Assembly: GCF_047302425.1 (NCBI RefSeq)
Contig: NZ_CP154855.1
Location: 2,046,001 to 2,110,000, forward strand
Source of the DNA: Oceanitalea sp047302425
GTDB lineage: Bacteria > Actinomycetota > Actinomycetes > Actinomycetales > Actinomycetaceae
Length of the DNA stretch: 64,000 nt
Direction: 5' to 3'
The notes beneath the pieces were generated by a model. That model did no database searches, was not told the origin of the DNA, and saw nothing but the letters and a program-made list of their open reading frames with translations. A program made the translations under genes and the position numbers. This document shows positions 29,606 to 39,115 of this stretch, in pieces. The first letter of the stretch is position 1. Every line of letters starts with the position of its first letter.

Positions 29606-31144
29606 CTACGGCATCCGCCAGCGGCGGCCGTCGCGTGCCAGCATCTCGTCGGCGCCCGCCGGGCCCCAGGACCCGGGGCGGTAGGGCTCTGGCTGCCCGG
29701 TGGACTCCCAGAACTCGGTGATGGGGTCGAGGATCTGCCAGGACAGCTCGACCTCCCGCTGGTGGGGGAACAGGGGCGGGTCGCCGAGGAGGACGTCGAG
29801 GATGAGCCGCTCGTAGGCCTCGGGGGAGTTCTCGGTGAAGGCGTTGCCGTAGCCGAAGTCCATCGACACGTCGCGCACCTCCATCGCGGTGCCCGGGACC
29901 TTGGCGCCGAAGCGGATCGTCACGCCCTCGTCGGGCTGGACCCGGAAGACGATGGCGTTCTGCCCGAGCTCGCCGGACGAGCCGAGGTCGAAGGGCAGGT
30001 GCGGGGCGCGCTTGAAGACGACGGCGATCTCCGTGACGCGCCGTCCGAGCCGCTTGCCGGCCCGCAGGTAGAACGGCACCCCGGCCCAGCGGCGCGAGTC
30101 GACCTCCAGGCGCATCGCGGCGTAGGTCTCCGTGATCGAGTCCGGTGCGATGCCGTCCTCGTCGAAGTAGCCCCGCACGTGCTCGCCCCCCTGCCAGCCG
30201 GCGGCGTACTGGCCCCGCGCCGTCGTCGTCCCGAGGTCCTCCCCGAGCCGGACGGCGGAGAGCACCTTCTCCTTCTCGCGGCGCAGGGAGTCGGCGTCGA
30301 AGGAGAAGGGCTCCTCCATCGCGGTCAGCGCGAGGAGCTGGAGGAGGTGGTTCTGGATGACGTCGCGGGCGGCGCCGATGCCGTCGTAGTAGCCGGCGCG
30401 GCTGCCGATACCGATGTCCTCGGCCATGGTGATCTGGACGTGGTCGACGTAGTGGTTGTTCCACACCGGCTCGAAGAGCTGGTTCGCGAAGCGCATCGCG
30501 AGGATGTTCTGGACGGTCTCCTTGCCCAGGTAGTGGTCGATGCGGAAGACCGAGTCCTCGGGGAACACCTGGGAGACGACGGCGTCGAGCTCGCGGGCCG
30601 ACTCGAGGTTGTGCCCGAAGGGCTTCTCGATGACCACCCGGCGCCACGTGTCGGCCGTGGGCTTGGACAGGCCCGAGCGCTTGAGCTGGTTGAGCACGAG
30701 CGGGAAGGAGCGCGGCGGCACCGAGAGGTAGAAGGCGTGGTTGCCGCCCGTGCCCCGCTCGGCGTCGAGGGCCGCGACCGTCTCGGCGAGCGTGTCGAAG
30801 GCGGCGTCGTCGTCGAACTCGCCCTGGACGAAGCGGAAGCCGGAGGCGAGCTGCTCCCAGGTCCGCTCGTTGAACTCCGTGCGGGCGTGCTCGCGCACCG
30901 CGTCGTGGACGATCTGCGCGAAGTCCTCGGTCGACCAGTCGCGCCGCGCGAAGCCGGTGAGCGCGAAGGACGGCGGCAGCAGGCCACGGTTGGCGAGGTC
31001 GTAGATCGCCGGGAGCAGCTTGCGCTTGGCGAGGTCGCCGGTGACGCCGAAGATCACCAGGCCGGCGGGCCCCGCGATGCGGGGCAGGCGCCGGTCCCTG
31101 GGGTCGCGCAGCAGGTTCTCGGGTGGGGTCGGTGCGGTGCTCAT
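29606..31144 (-). CDS. zwf: Glucose-6-phosphate dehydrogenase
   Basis: First and committing enzyme of the oxidative pentose phosphate pathway, making NADPH; 512 residues. The dinucleotide motif VIFGVTGDLAKRKLLPA is near 30-46, the active site FRIDHYLGKETVQNIL near 200, and YFDEDGIAPDS and RAGKRLGRRVTEIAVVFK further on. ATG 31144 is in the normal position for actinobacterial zwf. It lies 20 nt after pgi on the minus strand. Confidence 0.97.
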   Translation of the reverse strand: MSTAPTPPENLLRDPRDRRLPRIAGPAGLVIFGVTGDLAKRKLLPAIYDLANRGLLPPSFALTGFARRDWSTEDFAQIVHDAVREHARTEFNERTWEQLASGFRFVQGEFDDDAAFDTLAETVAALDAERGTGGNHAFYLSVPPRSFPLVLNQLKRSGLSKPTADTWRRVVIEKPFGHNLESARELDAVVSQVFPEDSVFRIDHYLGKETVQNILAMRFANQLFEPVWNNHYVDHVQITMAEDIGIGSRAGYYDGIGAARDVIQNHLLQLLALTAMEEPFSFDADSLRREKEKVLSAVRLGEDLGTTTARGQYAAGWQGGEHVRGYFDEDGIAPDSITETYAAMRLEVDSRRWAGVPFYLRAGKRLGRRVTEIAVVFKRAPHLPFDLGSSGELGQNAIVFRVQPDEGVTIRFGAKVPGTAMEVRDVSMDFGYGNAFTENSPEAYERLILDVLLGDPPLFPHQREVELSWQILDPITEFWESTGQPEPYRPGSWGPAGADEMLARDGRRWRMP

Positions 31145-31164
31145 GGTCTCCTCACGGCCCTGTG

Positions 31165-32886
31165 TCAGGTGGTCCGGCGCGTCAGACTACCCGTGAGCCA
31201 GGCGAGGGCGTCGGGGGTGTCCACGCGCAGGCGGAGCACCGGCCGGCCGAGGCCGGTGAGCACGCGCGCGTCGGCGTCGGCCTGGGCCGTGACGAGCTCG
31301 GCGAAGTCGAAGTCCCGCCCCGGCACGGACACGTGCGCGGGGACTCCGCCGGTGATCATGAGGAACACGCCGTGGGGCGGGCCGCCCTTGTGGAGCTGGC
31401 CGGTGGAGTGCAGGTAGCGCGGCCCCCACCCGAAGGTCACCGGGCGGCCGGCGCGGGCGGCCAGGGCGTCGCGCACGCCCCGTAGCAGCTCCGCGGCGCG
31501 TCCCTCGCTGTCGAGGTAGGCGAGGACGGCGAGGTAGCCGTGCTCCGGGTCCAGCTGGTCGAGCAGGGTGGTGACGGCGTCGGGCACGGTCCGGGCGCCC
31601 GCGAGGAGGGCGCGCGGGGCCCGCACCTCGACGCCCGAGTCGCTGAACGCGGGCGGCTCGAGGGAGGGCATGCCGCCGAGGAACTCCCGGGTGGCCTCCT
31701 TCGTCGCCTCGACGTCGGGCTGGTCGAAGGGGTTGACGCCGAGGAGGCGCCCGGCGACGGCGACGGCATGCTGCCACAGGAGGAACATCCCGCCGAGGGA
31801 GCCGGCGACCGTGACCTCCGTGGACTCGGCCGCGGTGTCGAGGTCCGCGCTCACGGCCACCCGGCGTGCGTCGTCGGCGACGTCGTCGAGCTCGGCCGAC
31901 GCGTCGTCGTCGGTGAGGGGGGGCAGGAGCACGGGGAGCGTGCCGTCCGCGGCGAGCTCGGGGGCGTGCTCGTCGACGACGACGGGCACGAGCCCACGCC
32001 CGTCCTTGCCCAGCGACTCCGCGAGCAGCTGCTCGGCCCAGGCGCCGAAGTGGTAGAGCCCGCTGCCTGCGTCGACGAGGAGGACGGTCTCGCGCAGCGG
32101 GCGGGTGGCCGCCAGCGCCGCGCCGAGGACGAGCGCGGGGTTCGCCTCGGTGTCCTCGCCGAAGAAGGGCGCGACCTCGGCGGCCTCGTCGAGCAGGCGG
32201 CCGACGTCGACGCCCGCCAGGGCACTGGGCACGAGACCGTAGGCGGAGAGCGCGGAGAAGCGCCCGCCCACCCGCGGGTCGGCCGTGAAGACGGCGCGGT
32301 AGCCCTCCTCGCGGGCCAGCTCCTCGAGCGGCGAGCCGGGCTTGGTGACGACGACGACGTGCCGGGCAGCGTCCCGGCCGGCGGCGTGGAGTGCCGCGAC
32401 GAAGGCGCGCCGGTGGGAGTCGGTCTCCACGGTGGTGCCGGAGCGGGAGGCGACGACGAGCACGGTGCGGGCGAGGTCGCCCTCCAGAGCGCGCTCCACC
32501 TGCGTGGGGACCGTGGAGTCGAGGACCGTGAGCGGCGCCCCGACCGTGCCGGTGATCACCTCGGCCGCCAGGGACGAGCCGCCCATGCCGGCGAGCACGA
32601 CCCTGTCCAGCCCCTCGGCCGCGAGCTCCTCGCGCAGCGCCGTCAGCTGTCCGACGAGCTCGCGGGAGGTCTGGTGGAGGTCGGTCCAGCCGAGCCGGTC
32701 GGCCACGTGCGGGGCGACCTCCTCGCCCCACAGGCCCGTGTCCTGGGCCGCGAGCCGGGAGGCGACCCGCTCCTCGAGGAGGGCGGGGACGGCGTCGTGC
32801 ACGGCCTGGGCCGCCGCACCGGTCGCGCTCACCTCGACGACGGCGGTGCCCTCCTCACCCGCCCAGGTGACGACCCCGGGGCTCAT
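31165..32886 (-). CDS. pgi: Glucose-6-phosphate isomerase
   Basis: Interconverts glucose 6-phosphate and fructose 6-phosphate; 573 residues. SIS-domain motifs are present: VLAGMGGSSLAAEVITGT (near 115) and VVASRSGTTVETDSH (near 157), with ADPRVGGRFSALSAYGLVP near 210. The sequence belongs to the divergent actinobacterial type usually found between tal and zwf rather than the E. coli Pgi type. ATG 32886 overlaps the tal stop by 4 nt (ATGA). Confidence 0.9.
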   Translation of the reverse strand: MSPGVVTWAGEEGTAVVEVSATGAAAQAVHDAVPALLEERVASRLAAQDTGLWGEEVAPHVADRLGWTDLHQTSRELVGQLTALREELAAEGLDRVVLAGMGGSSLAAEVITGTVGAPLTVLDSTVPTQVERALEGDLARTVLVVASRSGTTVETDSHRRAFVAALHAAGRDAARHVVVVTKPGSPLEELAREEGYRAVFTADPRVGGRFSALSAYGLVPSALAGVDVGRLLDEAAEVAPFFGEDTEANPALVLGAALAATRPLRETVLLVDAGSGLYHFGAWAEQLLAESLGKDGRGLVPVVVDEHAPELAADGTLPVLLPPLTDDDASAELDDVADDARRVAVSADLDTAAESTEVTVAGSLGGMFLLWQHAVAVAGRLLGVNPFDQPDVEATKEATREFLGGMPSLEPPAFSDSGVEVRAPRALLAGARTVPDAVTTLLDQLDPEHGYLAVLAYLDSEGRAAELLRGVRDALAARAGRPVTFGWGPRYLHSTGQLHKGGPPHGVFLMITGGVPAHVSVPGRDFDFAELVTAQADADARVLTGLGRPVLRLRVDTPDALAWLTGSLTRRTT

Positions 32887-34004
32887 TGCCGGCCCGGTGC
32901 CTGCAGGCCGGTGGTGACCCGCTCGCTCAGCTGGTCCCAGCTCTGCTGGAACTTCTCCACGCCCTCCGTCTCGAGGGTGTCCATGACCTCGGTGTAGGAG
33001 ATCCCGAGCCGCTCGAGCCGGTCGAGGACCTCGCGGGCCTCGTCGTAGCGGCCGCGGACGGTGTCCCCGTGCAGCTGCGCGTGGTCGGCGACGGCGCGGA
33101 GGGTCGCCTCCGGCATCGTGTTGACGACGCCGGAGGTGACGAGCTCGTCGACGTAGCGGGTGTCGGGGTAGGCGGGGTCCTTGACGCCCGTGGAGGCCCA
33201 CAGCAGGCGCTGCGGGTGCGCCCCGGCCTCGGCCAGCGCGTCCCACCGCTCGGTGCCGAAGATGTCCTCGAAGGCCTCGTAGGCGAGGCGGGCGTTGGCG
33301 ACGGCGACCTGCCCACGCAGGGCGCGGGCGTCGTCGTCGTCCATGGCGTCGAGCTTCTTGTCGACCGCGGCGTCGATGCGGGAGACGAAGAAGGAGGCGA
33401 CCGAGTGGATCGTCGACAGGTCGACGCCGGCGAGCTGGGCGCGCTCGAGGCCGTCGGTGTAGGCCTTGGCGACGGCGCGGTAGCGGTCGAGGGAGAAGAT
33501 GAGCGTGACGTTGACGCTGATCCCCTCCGCGATCGCCTCGGTGATCGCCGGGAGCCCCTCGACGGTGGCGGGGATCTTGACGAGGAGGTTGGGCCGGTCG
33601 ACGAGCTGCCACAGCTCGCGGGCCTGGGCGATCGTGCCCTCGGTGTCGTGCGCGAGGTACGGGTCCACCTCGATCGACACGCGCCCGTCGACGCCGCCGG
33701 TGCGCTCGAAGACCTCGAGGAAGCGGTCGCAGGCGGCGCGGACGTCGGCGGTGGTGAGGGCGGTGATCGCGGTGGGGACGTCGGCGCCGTCGGCCGCGAG
33801 GGCGGCGAGGTCGGCGTCGTAGCGGGTGCCCTCGGAGAGGGCCGCGGCGAAGATCGAGGGGTTCGTCGTCACGCCGACGACGTGGTCCTCGGTGAGGAGC
33901 GAGGCGAGGGACTGGGCCCCACCGCCCTCGAGGCGTTCGCGGGACAGGTCGTCCAACCAGACGGAGACCCCGAGCTCGCTCAGCTCGGCCAGGTGGTTCG
34001 TCAT
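32883..34004 (-). CDS. tal: Transaldolase
   Basis: Transfers a dihydroxyacetone unit in the non-oxidative pentose phosphate pathway; 373 residues, the long actinobacterial/cyanobacterial class. N-terminal SVWLDDLSRERL and VVGVTTNPSIFAAAL are signatures, and the Schiff-base lysine lies in NLLVKIPATVEGLPAI (near 138). IHSVASFFVSRIDAAVDKKL and QRLLWASTGVKDPAYPDTRY complete the barrel. ATG 34004 has GGAGGAG just upstream on the minus strand. It is 58 nt after tkt, with a hairpin in between. Confidence 0.96.
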   Translation of the reverse strand: MTNHLAELSELGVSVWLDDLSRERLEGGGAQSLASLLTEDHVVGVTTNPSIFAAALSEGTRYDADLAALAADGADVPTAITALTTADVRAACDRFLEVFERTGGVDGRVSIEVDPYLAHDTEGTIAQARELWQLVDRPNLLVKIPATVEGLPAITEAIAEGISVNVTLIFSLDRYRAVAKAYTDGLERAQLAGVDLSTIHSVASFFVSRIDAAVDKKLDAMDDDDARALRGQVAVANARLAYEAFEDIFGTERWDALAEAGAHPQRLLWASTGVKDPAYPDTRYVDELVTSGVVNTMPEATLRAVADHAQLHGDTVRGRYDEAREVLDRLERLGISYTEVMDTLETEGVEKFQQSWDQLSERVTTGLQAPGRQ

Positions 34005-34023
34005 TGCTCCTCCTCGCGTGGGG

Positions 34024-34056
34024 TGGGCCCCGGCGGCGGGGTGCCGCCGGGGCCCA
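34024..34056 (-). terminator. Intercistronic hairpin between tkt and tal
   Basis: A perfect 14-bp stem (34024-34037 with 34043-34056) with a 5-nt loop sits between two genes of the same operon. It probably attenuates, or marks a processing or stabilising 3' end for tkt mRNA. Confidence 0.6.
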
Positions 34057-34062
34057 GGGGTA

Positions 34063-36234
34063 CTACTTGGGCAGGTCGCCCGTGCCGCCCGGGGCGGCGT
34101 CCTGCTCGGTGCCGGGGGAGTCCTGGCCGGCCGCGGCCAGCGACTCACGCGCCTTGGCGACGGTCGCCTCGGCGGTGATGCCGAACTCCTCGTACAGGCG
34201 CTCGTAGGCGGCCGAGGCGCCGTAGTGCTCGATGCTCACGCAGCGGCCGGCGTCGCCGACGATCTCGTGCCAGCCCTGGGCGATCGCGGCCTCGACGGAG
34301 ACGCGGGCCTTGACCGAACCGGGGAGCACCTCCTCCTGGTAGGCCTCGTCCTGGAGGGCGAACCACTCGCGGCTGGGCATGGACACGACGCGCGTGGCCA
34401 CCCCCTCGGCCTGGAGGGTCTCGCGGGCCTCGAGCGCGATCTGTACCTCGGAGCCGGTGGCGATGAGGATGACCTGCGGCGTCCCGCCGGTCGCCTCGGC
34501 CAGGACGTAGGCACCGCGGGCCACACCCTCGGCGCTGGCCAGCGTGTCACCCTCGGCCGCACCCGTGCCGCGCGCCGGGTTGGGCACGTTCTGGCGGGTG
34601 AGGATGAGGCCGGCGGGGCGCTCGGTGTTCTCGAGGATCGTGCGCCACGCGACGGCCACCTCGGCGGCGTCGGCGGGACGAACGACGTCGAGGCCCGGGA
34701 TCGCGCGGAGCGCGGCCAGGTGCTCGATCGGCTGGTGGGTGGGGCCGTCCTCACCGAGCCCGATGGAGTCGTGGGTCCACACGAAGGTGCTCGGGATGCC
34801 CATGAGGGCGGCCAGACGCACCGGCGGGCGCATGTAGTCGGAGAAGGTGAGGAAGGTGCCGCCGTAGGGGCGGGTGAGGCCGTGGAGCGTGATGCCGTTG
34901 AGGATCGAGCCCATGGCGTGCTCACGGATGCCGAAGTGCAGCGTGCGGCCGTAGGGGTTGCCGGGGAACATCTTCGTGGAGCGCTCGACGGGGAGGAAGG
35001 ACGGCTCGCCCTTCATCGTCGTGTTGTTCGAGCCGGCGAGGTCGGCCGAGCCGCCCCACAGCTCGGGCAGCACGGGCGCGAGCGCGCTGAGCACGGAGCC
35101 GGACGCGGAGCGCGTGGAGACGGCCTTGCCCTCCTCGAAGGTGGGCAGCGCGTCGGCCCAGCCCTCGGGCAGCTCACGGTTGCGCAGGCGGTCCAGCAGC
35201 GCCGCACCCTCGGGGTTGGCGGTGCGCCACGCCTGGTAGGAGGTCTCCCACTCGGCGCGGGCGGCGGCGCCGCGGTCGCGGACCTGACGCACGTGGGTGA
35301 TGACCTCGTCGCTCACCTCGAAGGTCTGCTCGGGGTCGAAGCCGAGGACCTCCTTGAGGCCGCGGACCTCGTCGCCACCGAGCGCGGAGCCGTGGATGGC
35401 GCCGGTGTTCTGCTTCGTGGGGGCGGGGTAGCCGATGATCGTGCGCAGCGCGATGATCGTCGGGCGGTTGGTCTCGGCCTTGCCGGCCGCGATGGCGGCG
35501 GCGAGGGCGTCGACGTCCTCGGTGTAGCCGGTGCCGCCGTCGGTCCAGTCGACGCGCTCGGTGTGCCAGCCGTAGGCGGCGTAGCGCGCGAGGACGTCCT
35601 CGGTGAAGGCGATGTTCGTGTCGTCCTCGATCGAGATCCGGTTGTCGTCCCAGATGACGATGAGGTTGCCCAGCTCCTGCACGCCGGCGATGGCGCTGGC
35701 CTCGGAGGTGACGCCCTCCTGGAGGTCGCCGTCGGAGGCGATGACGTACACGTGGTGGTCGAAGGGGCTGGTGCCCGCGCCGGACTCCGGGTCGAGCAGG
35801 CCGCGCTCACGGCGGGACGCCACGGCCATGCCGACGGCGTTGGCCAGTCCCTGGCCCAGCGGCCCGGTGGTGACCTCGACGCCCTCGGTGTGGCGGTACT
35901 CGGGGTGGCCGGGGGTCTTGGAGCCCCAGGTGCGCAGCGCCTTGAGGTCGTCGAGCTCGAGGCCGTAGCCGGAGAAGTAGAGCTGGATGTACTGCGTCAG
36001 CGCGCTGTGCCCGGCGGAGAGCACGAAGCGGTCGCGGCCGAGCCAGTGCGGGTCGGCGGGGTCGTGACGCATGACGTTCTGGTAGAGCAGGTAGGCCGCC
36101 GGGGCCAGGCTCATCGCCGTCCCCGGGTGGCCGCTGCCGACCTTCTCGACGGCGTCGGCTGCCAGGATGCGCGCGGTGTCGACCGCCCGACGGTCGAGGT
36201 CGGTCCACCCGGCCTGGGTGCTGGTGTCGCTCAC
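34063..36234 (-). CDS. tkt: Transketolase
   Basis: Thiamine-diphosphate enzyme that transfers two-carbon units in the pentose phosphate pathway; 723 residues. ThDP motif SDGDLQEGVTSEA is near 160 and WDDNRISIEDD near 190, with the active-site segments GSGHPGTAMSLAPAAYLLY near 34 and GLGEDGPTHQPIEHLAALRA near 475. GTG 36234 was preferred over ATG 36258 because GGGAGA lies at a suitable distance and homologues begin near SDTSTQAGWTDLDRRAVDTA. TAGGGT on the minus strand (36305-36300) is a candidate -10. It heads the pentose phosphate operon and is divergent from ctaB. Confidence 0.96.
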   Translation of the reverse strand: MSDTSTQAGWTDLDRRAVDTARILAADAVEKVGSGHPGTAMSLAPAAYLLYQNVMRHDPADPHWLGRDRFVLSAGHSALTQYIQLYFSGYGLELDDLKALRTWGSKTPGHPEYRHTEGVEVTTGPLGQGLANAVGMAVASRRERGLLDPESGAGTSPFDHHVYVIASDGDLQEGVTSEASAIAGVQELGNLIVIWDDNRISIEDDTNIAFTEDVLARYAAYGWHTERVDWTDGGTGYTEDVDALAAAIAAGKAETNRPTIIALRTIIGYPAPTKQNTGAIHGSALGGDEVRGLKEVLGFDPEQTFEVSDEVITHVRQVRDRGAAARAEWETSYQAWRTANPEGAALLDRLRNRELPEGWADALPTFEEGKAVSTRSASGSVLSALAPVLPELWGGSADLAGSNNTTMKGEPSFLPVERSTKMFPGNPYGRTLHFGIREHAMGSILNGITLHGLTRPYGGTFLTFSDYMRPPVRLAALMGIPSTFVWTHDSIGLGEDGPTHQPIEHLAALRAIPGLDVVRPADAAEVAVAWRTILENTERPAGLILTRQNVPNPARGTGAAEGDTLASAEGVARGAYVLAEATGGTPQVILIATGSEVQIALEARETLQAEGVATRVVSMPSREWFALQDEAYQEEVLPGSVKARVSVEAAIAQGWHEIVGDAGRCVSIEHYGASAAYERLYEEFGITAEATVAKARESLAAAGQDSPGTEQDAAPGGTGDLPK

Positions 36235-36299
36235 TAGGTCTCCCTCGGTGTGGGTCACGGCCGGCCGGGACCCCGGCCGGTACGTCTACGGATGTGTCG

Positions 36300-36429
36300 A
36301 CCCTATCGCCGCCGCCCACCCCAGTGAGATTGTTGCCAGATGGTGCACACGGCGCACCCGGTGTGAGCAAGTAGCCACCCGCTTCCGGCGCGGATGACTG
36401 GCCCCGCCCGGGGGACGGCCCCGTAGGAT
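36300..36429. promoter_or_regulatory. Divergent promoters of the tkt operon and ctaB
   Basis: In the 299-bp space between tkt and ctaB, TAGGGT on the minus strand (36305-36300) and TAGGAT on the plus strand (36424-36429) are candidate -10 boxes. They give leaders of about 60 and 95 nt. No convincing -35 boxes, operators or coding frames are seen in the rest of the gap. Confidence 0.45.
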
Positions 36430-36533
36430 GGGGGTTGCCCGCGCGACAGGCGGAGCGCGAGATTGGATGTGAACGACGCGTGCGTAGTGTGCAGCCGGCG
36501 CCCGGGCGCCAGACCGAGGAGGTGGCACCCCAC

Positions 36534-37472
36534 GTGTCCGACCGATCGACGCTGCGGTCCAGCCCCGGCCCGTCCGGACCGACGACGACCCGCGCCGACC
36601 GCGTCAAGGCCTATGTCGCGCTGACCAAGCCGCGCATCGTCGAGCTCCTCCTCATCACGACCGTCCCCACGCTCTTCCTCGCCGCCGACGGCTGGCCGGG
36701 CCTGTGGCTCACCGTCGCGACGATGATCGGCGGCTACGCGTCCGCCGGCTCGGCGAACACGTGGAACATGATCATCGACCGGGACATCGACCGGCTGATG
36801 AACCGGACGAAGCAGCGCCCGCTCGTCACCGGCGTGCTGTCCGTGCGGCAGGCGACCGTCTTCGCCGTCGTCCTCGGGGTGTTCTCGTTCCTCTGGTTCG
36901 GGTTGCTCGTCAACTGGGCGTCCGCATGGCTTTCCTTCGCCGCCGTCGCGATGTACGTCGTCGGCTACACGCTGCTGCTCAAGCGGCGCACCACCCAGAA
37001 CATCGTCTGGGGCGGCGCGGCGGGCTGCATGCCCGTGCTCATCGGCTGGTCCGCGGTGACCGGCACGGTGGAGTGGCCGGCGCTGGTGCTCTTCGGGATC
37101 ATCTTCTTCTGGACGCCGCCGCACTACTGGCCCCTGTCCATGCGCTTCAAGAAGGACTACGCGCGCGCCGAGGTGCCGATGCTGCCCGTCGTCGCCTCGG
37201 ACACGAAGGTCGCCGTCCAGATCCTCGTCTACGGCGCGGCCATGGTCGCCTGCTCCCTCGTCCTCGTGCCGGTCGCGGGGATGACGTGGGTGTACGCCGT
37301 CATCGCCGGCGCGGCAGGGGCGTGGTTCATCGCCGGGTGCCTGCGGCTGCTGGCCCGCGCCCGCCACCCCGAGCGCGGCAAGCTCGCGGCGATGAAGGTC
37401 TTCCACGCCTCGATCACCTACCTGACGATCGTCTTCGTCGCCGTCGCGGTCGACCCCTTCCTCCCGCTGTAG
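36534..37472 (+). CDS. ctaB: Protohaem IX farnesyltransferase (haem O synthase)
   Basis: Membrane prenyltransferase that converts haem B to haem O for cytochrome oxidase; 312 residues with about nine helices. The diphosphate-binding motif NTWNMIIDRDIDRLMNRTKQ (near 78-97) and the second acidic motif FKKDYARAEVPMLP (near 203) are intact. ALTKPRIVELLLITTVPTLF is the conserved first helix. The GTG at 36534 has GAGGAGG 11 nt upstream, slightly long; GTG 36522 is too close to that site. Its position divergent from tkt is typical of actinobacteria. ctaA/cox15, often opposite, is not here. Confidence 0.95.
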   Translation: MSDRSTLRSSPGPSGPTTTRADRVKAYVALTKPRIVELLLITTVPTLFLAADGWPGLWLTVATMIGGYASAGSANTWNMIIDRDIDRLMNRTKQRPLVTGVLSVRQATVFAVVLGVFSFLWFGLLVNWASAWLSFAAVAMYVVGYTLLLKRRTTQNIVWGGAAGCMPVLIGWSAVTGTVEWPALVLFGIIFFWTPPHYWPLSMRFKKDYARAEVPMLPVVASDTKVAVQILVYGAAMVACSLVLVPVAGMTWVYAVIAGAAGAWFIAGCLRLLARARHPERGKLAAMKVFHASITYLTIVFVAVAVDPFLPL

Positions 37473-37480
37473 GCACCGAC

Positions 37481-38443
37481 GTGACGGGCACGACGACGAC
37501 GTCTGCCGCGCGGCCGGGACCCGCGCCGCTCGAGCGCGCCCTCGAGGAGTACCTCGCACACCTCGGGGTGGAGCGGGGCCTGAGCGAGCACACCCTCTCG
37601 GCATACCGCCGCGACCTCAGCCGCTACGCGGCGTACCTCGCCGCGCGGGGCCGCCGGGAGCTGGGGGAGGTCGCGGAGAGCGACGTCGCGGAGTACGTCG
37701 AGGCGCTACGCACCGGGTCCGACGGCGGCCGCGCGCTGGCCGTCTCCTCCGCGGGACGGGCGGTGGTGGCGGTGCGGGGCTGGCACCGCTTCGCCGTCCT
37801 CGAGGGCCAGGCCGCCCACGACCCGAGCGCGGACGTGCGTGCCCCCTCGACGACGCGGCGGCTGCCCAAGGCACTGAGCACCGACGACGTTGAACGGCTC
37901 CTCGAGGCCGCGTCCCTCGGTGAGGGGCCGGTGCCGCTGCGCGACCGGGCGCTGCTCGAGGTCCTCTACGGCACCGGTGCCCGGATCAGTGAAGCCGTGG
38001 GGCTGTCCGCCGACGACCTCGACCTCGACGGCGGTACGGTGCGCCTCTTCGGCAAGGGCCGGCGCGAGCGGGTGGTGCCGGTGGGGCGCTACGCGATCGA
38101 GGCGGTCGAGGCCTACGTCGTGCGGGCCCGCCCGGAGCTGGCGCGCGCCGGCCGGGGGACCGCGGCCCTGTTCCTCAACCAGCGCGGCGGGCCGCTGAGC
38201 CGGCAGAGCGCCTGGGCGGTGCTGCAGACCGCCGGCGCTCGCGCCGGCCTGGGGGAGCACGTCTCCCCGCACACCCTGCGCCACTCCTTCGCCACGCACC
38301 TGCTCGCCGGCGGCGCCGACGTGCGCGTCGTCCAGGAGCTGCTCGGCCACGCCTCGGTGACGACGACGCAGATCTACACCCAGGTGACCGTCCAGGCGAT
38401 GCGCGAGGTCTACGCCACCGCCCATCCCCGCGCCCGCGCCTGA
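37481..38443 (+). CDS. xerD: Tyrosine recombinase XerD
   Basis: Site-specific recombinase that resolves chromosome dimers at dif; 320 residues. An N-terminal SAM-like DNA-binding domain (about 15-105) begins LERALEEYLAHLGVERGLS. The catalytic domain has Arg in YGTGARISEAVGL (near 168), Lys in LFGKGRRERVVPVG, His-x-x-Arg in HTLRHSFATHLLAGG (near 265), His in LLGHASVTTTQIYTQV and Tyr at the end of that motif. GTG 37481 lies 8 nt after the ctaB stop. parA-scpAB follow about 0.9 kb downstream, consistent with chromosome maintenance. Confidence 0.93.
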   Translation: MTGTTTTSAARPGPAPLERALEEYLAHLGVERGLSEHTLSAYRRDLSRYAAYLAARGRRELGEVAESDVAEYVEALRTGSDGGRALAVSSAGRAVVAVRGWHRFAVLEGQAAHDPSADVRAPSTTRRLPKALSTDDVERLLEAASLGEGPVPLRDRALLEVLYGTGARISEAVGLSADDLDLDGGTVRLFGKGRRERVVPVGRYAIEAVEAYVVRARPELARAGRGTAALFLNQRGGPLSRQSAWAVLQTAGARAGLGEHVSPHTLRHSFATHLLAGGADVRVVQELLGHASVTTTQIYTQVTVQAMREVYATAHPRARA

Positions 38444-38456
38444 CACACCCTCCGCG

Positions 38457-38564
38457 CTGACAGCACACTTACCGCCGACAGCACACTTACCGCCGACAGC
38501 ACACTTACCGCCGACAGCACACTTACCGCCGACAGCACACTTACCGCCGAGAGCTGGATTCTCC
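38457..38564 (+). repeat. 18-bp repeat array, copy D (5 units plus tail)
   Basis: Five contiguous near-identical units of CCGACAGCACACTTACCG start at 38457, 38475, 38493, 38511 and 38529 (the first has T at position 2). An 18-nt tail CCGAGAGCTGGATTCTCC follows at 38547. The array begins 13 bases after the xerD stop. Confidence 0.95.
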
Positions 38565-38702
38565 GCGCTGGTCGCGACCCGGCGCCTCCCTGCACTGCGG
38601 TGCGCCGCGTCAGTCCCGCAGGCACATCGGCTGCGGTTGTGCTCGGCGTGCGGCCCCCGCCCGTGGCGCCCATCCTGGCTGCACCCCGACCGAGGAGGAC
38701 TC

Positions 38703-39059
38703 ATGGGACTTGGTGACATGGCCAAGAAGGCCAAGGACGCCCTGAGCAGCGACAAGGGCGAGCAGACGAGCGACCGGGTGCTCGACGGCGCGGCGAACCT
38801 CGCGAACAAGGTGACCGGAGGCAAGCACGCCGACAAGATCCAGCGTGGCCGGGACGCCGCCGACGAGCGGATCGGCACCGACGACCGCACCGGCACCACC
38901 GCGACGGGCCCCACGAGCACCACCACCCACGGCACGGGCGGGACGGACGGCGTCAACGCGGTCGGCAACGCCGGCGGCAGCGGGCACGGCACGGGGACGA
39001 CCGCCGCCGGGGCGGAGCAGCCCGGTCCGGACGAGCCCACCGGCCGCCACCGCGCCTGA
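38703..39059 (+). CDS. MT0933/Rv0909-like small protein (antitoxin-type domain)
   Basis: A 118-residue protein. The N-terminal 60 residues (MGLGDMAKKAKDALSSDKGE, then SDRVLDGAANLANKVTGGKH and ADKIQRGRDAADE) match the pattern of the actinobacterial MT0933/Rv0909 family, which is annotated as an antitoxin of toxin-antitoxin systems. The C-terminal half is a disordered Gly/Thr-rich tail. No toxin gene is adjacent, so that function is not supported by context; a stress-related helical protein is equally possible. GAGGAGG lies just upstream of ATG 38703. The gene is bracketed by two inverted 18-bp repeat arrays. Confidence 0.6.
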   Translation: MGLGDMAKKAKDALSSDKGEQTSDRVLDGAANLANKVTGGKHADKIQRGRDAADERIGTDDRTGTTATGPTSTTTHGTGGTDGVNAVGNAGGSGHGTGTTAAGAEQPGPDEPTGRHRA

Positions 39060-39115
39060 CCTCCCGGCCCGTCACTGAACCGGCAGCCGACGTCCGCCGA
39101 CGAGCTCCTGCTCAC

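Noticed and set aside
38410..38673. An open frame translating the repeat array as a Ser-Ala-Val repeat protein
   Set aside because: The 18-bp unit length keeps any frame open, and there is no ribosome site or homologue.
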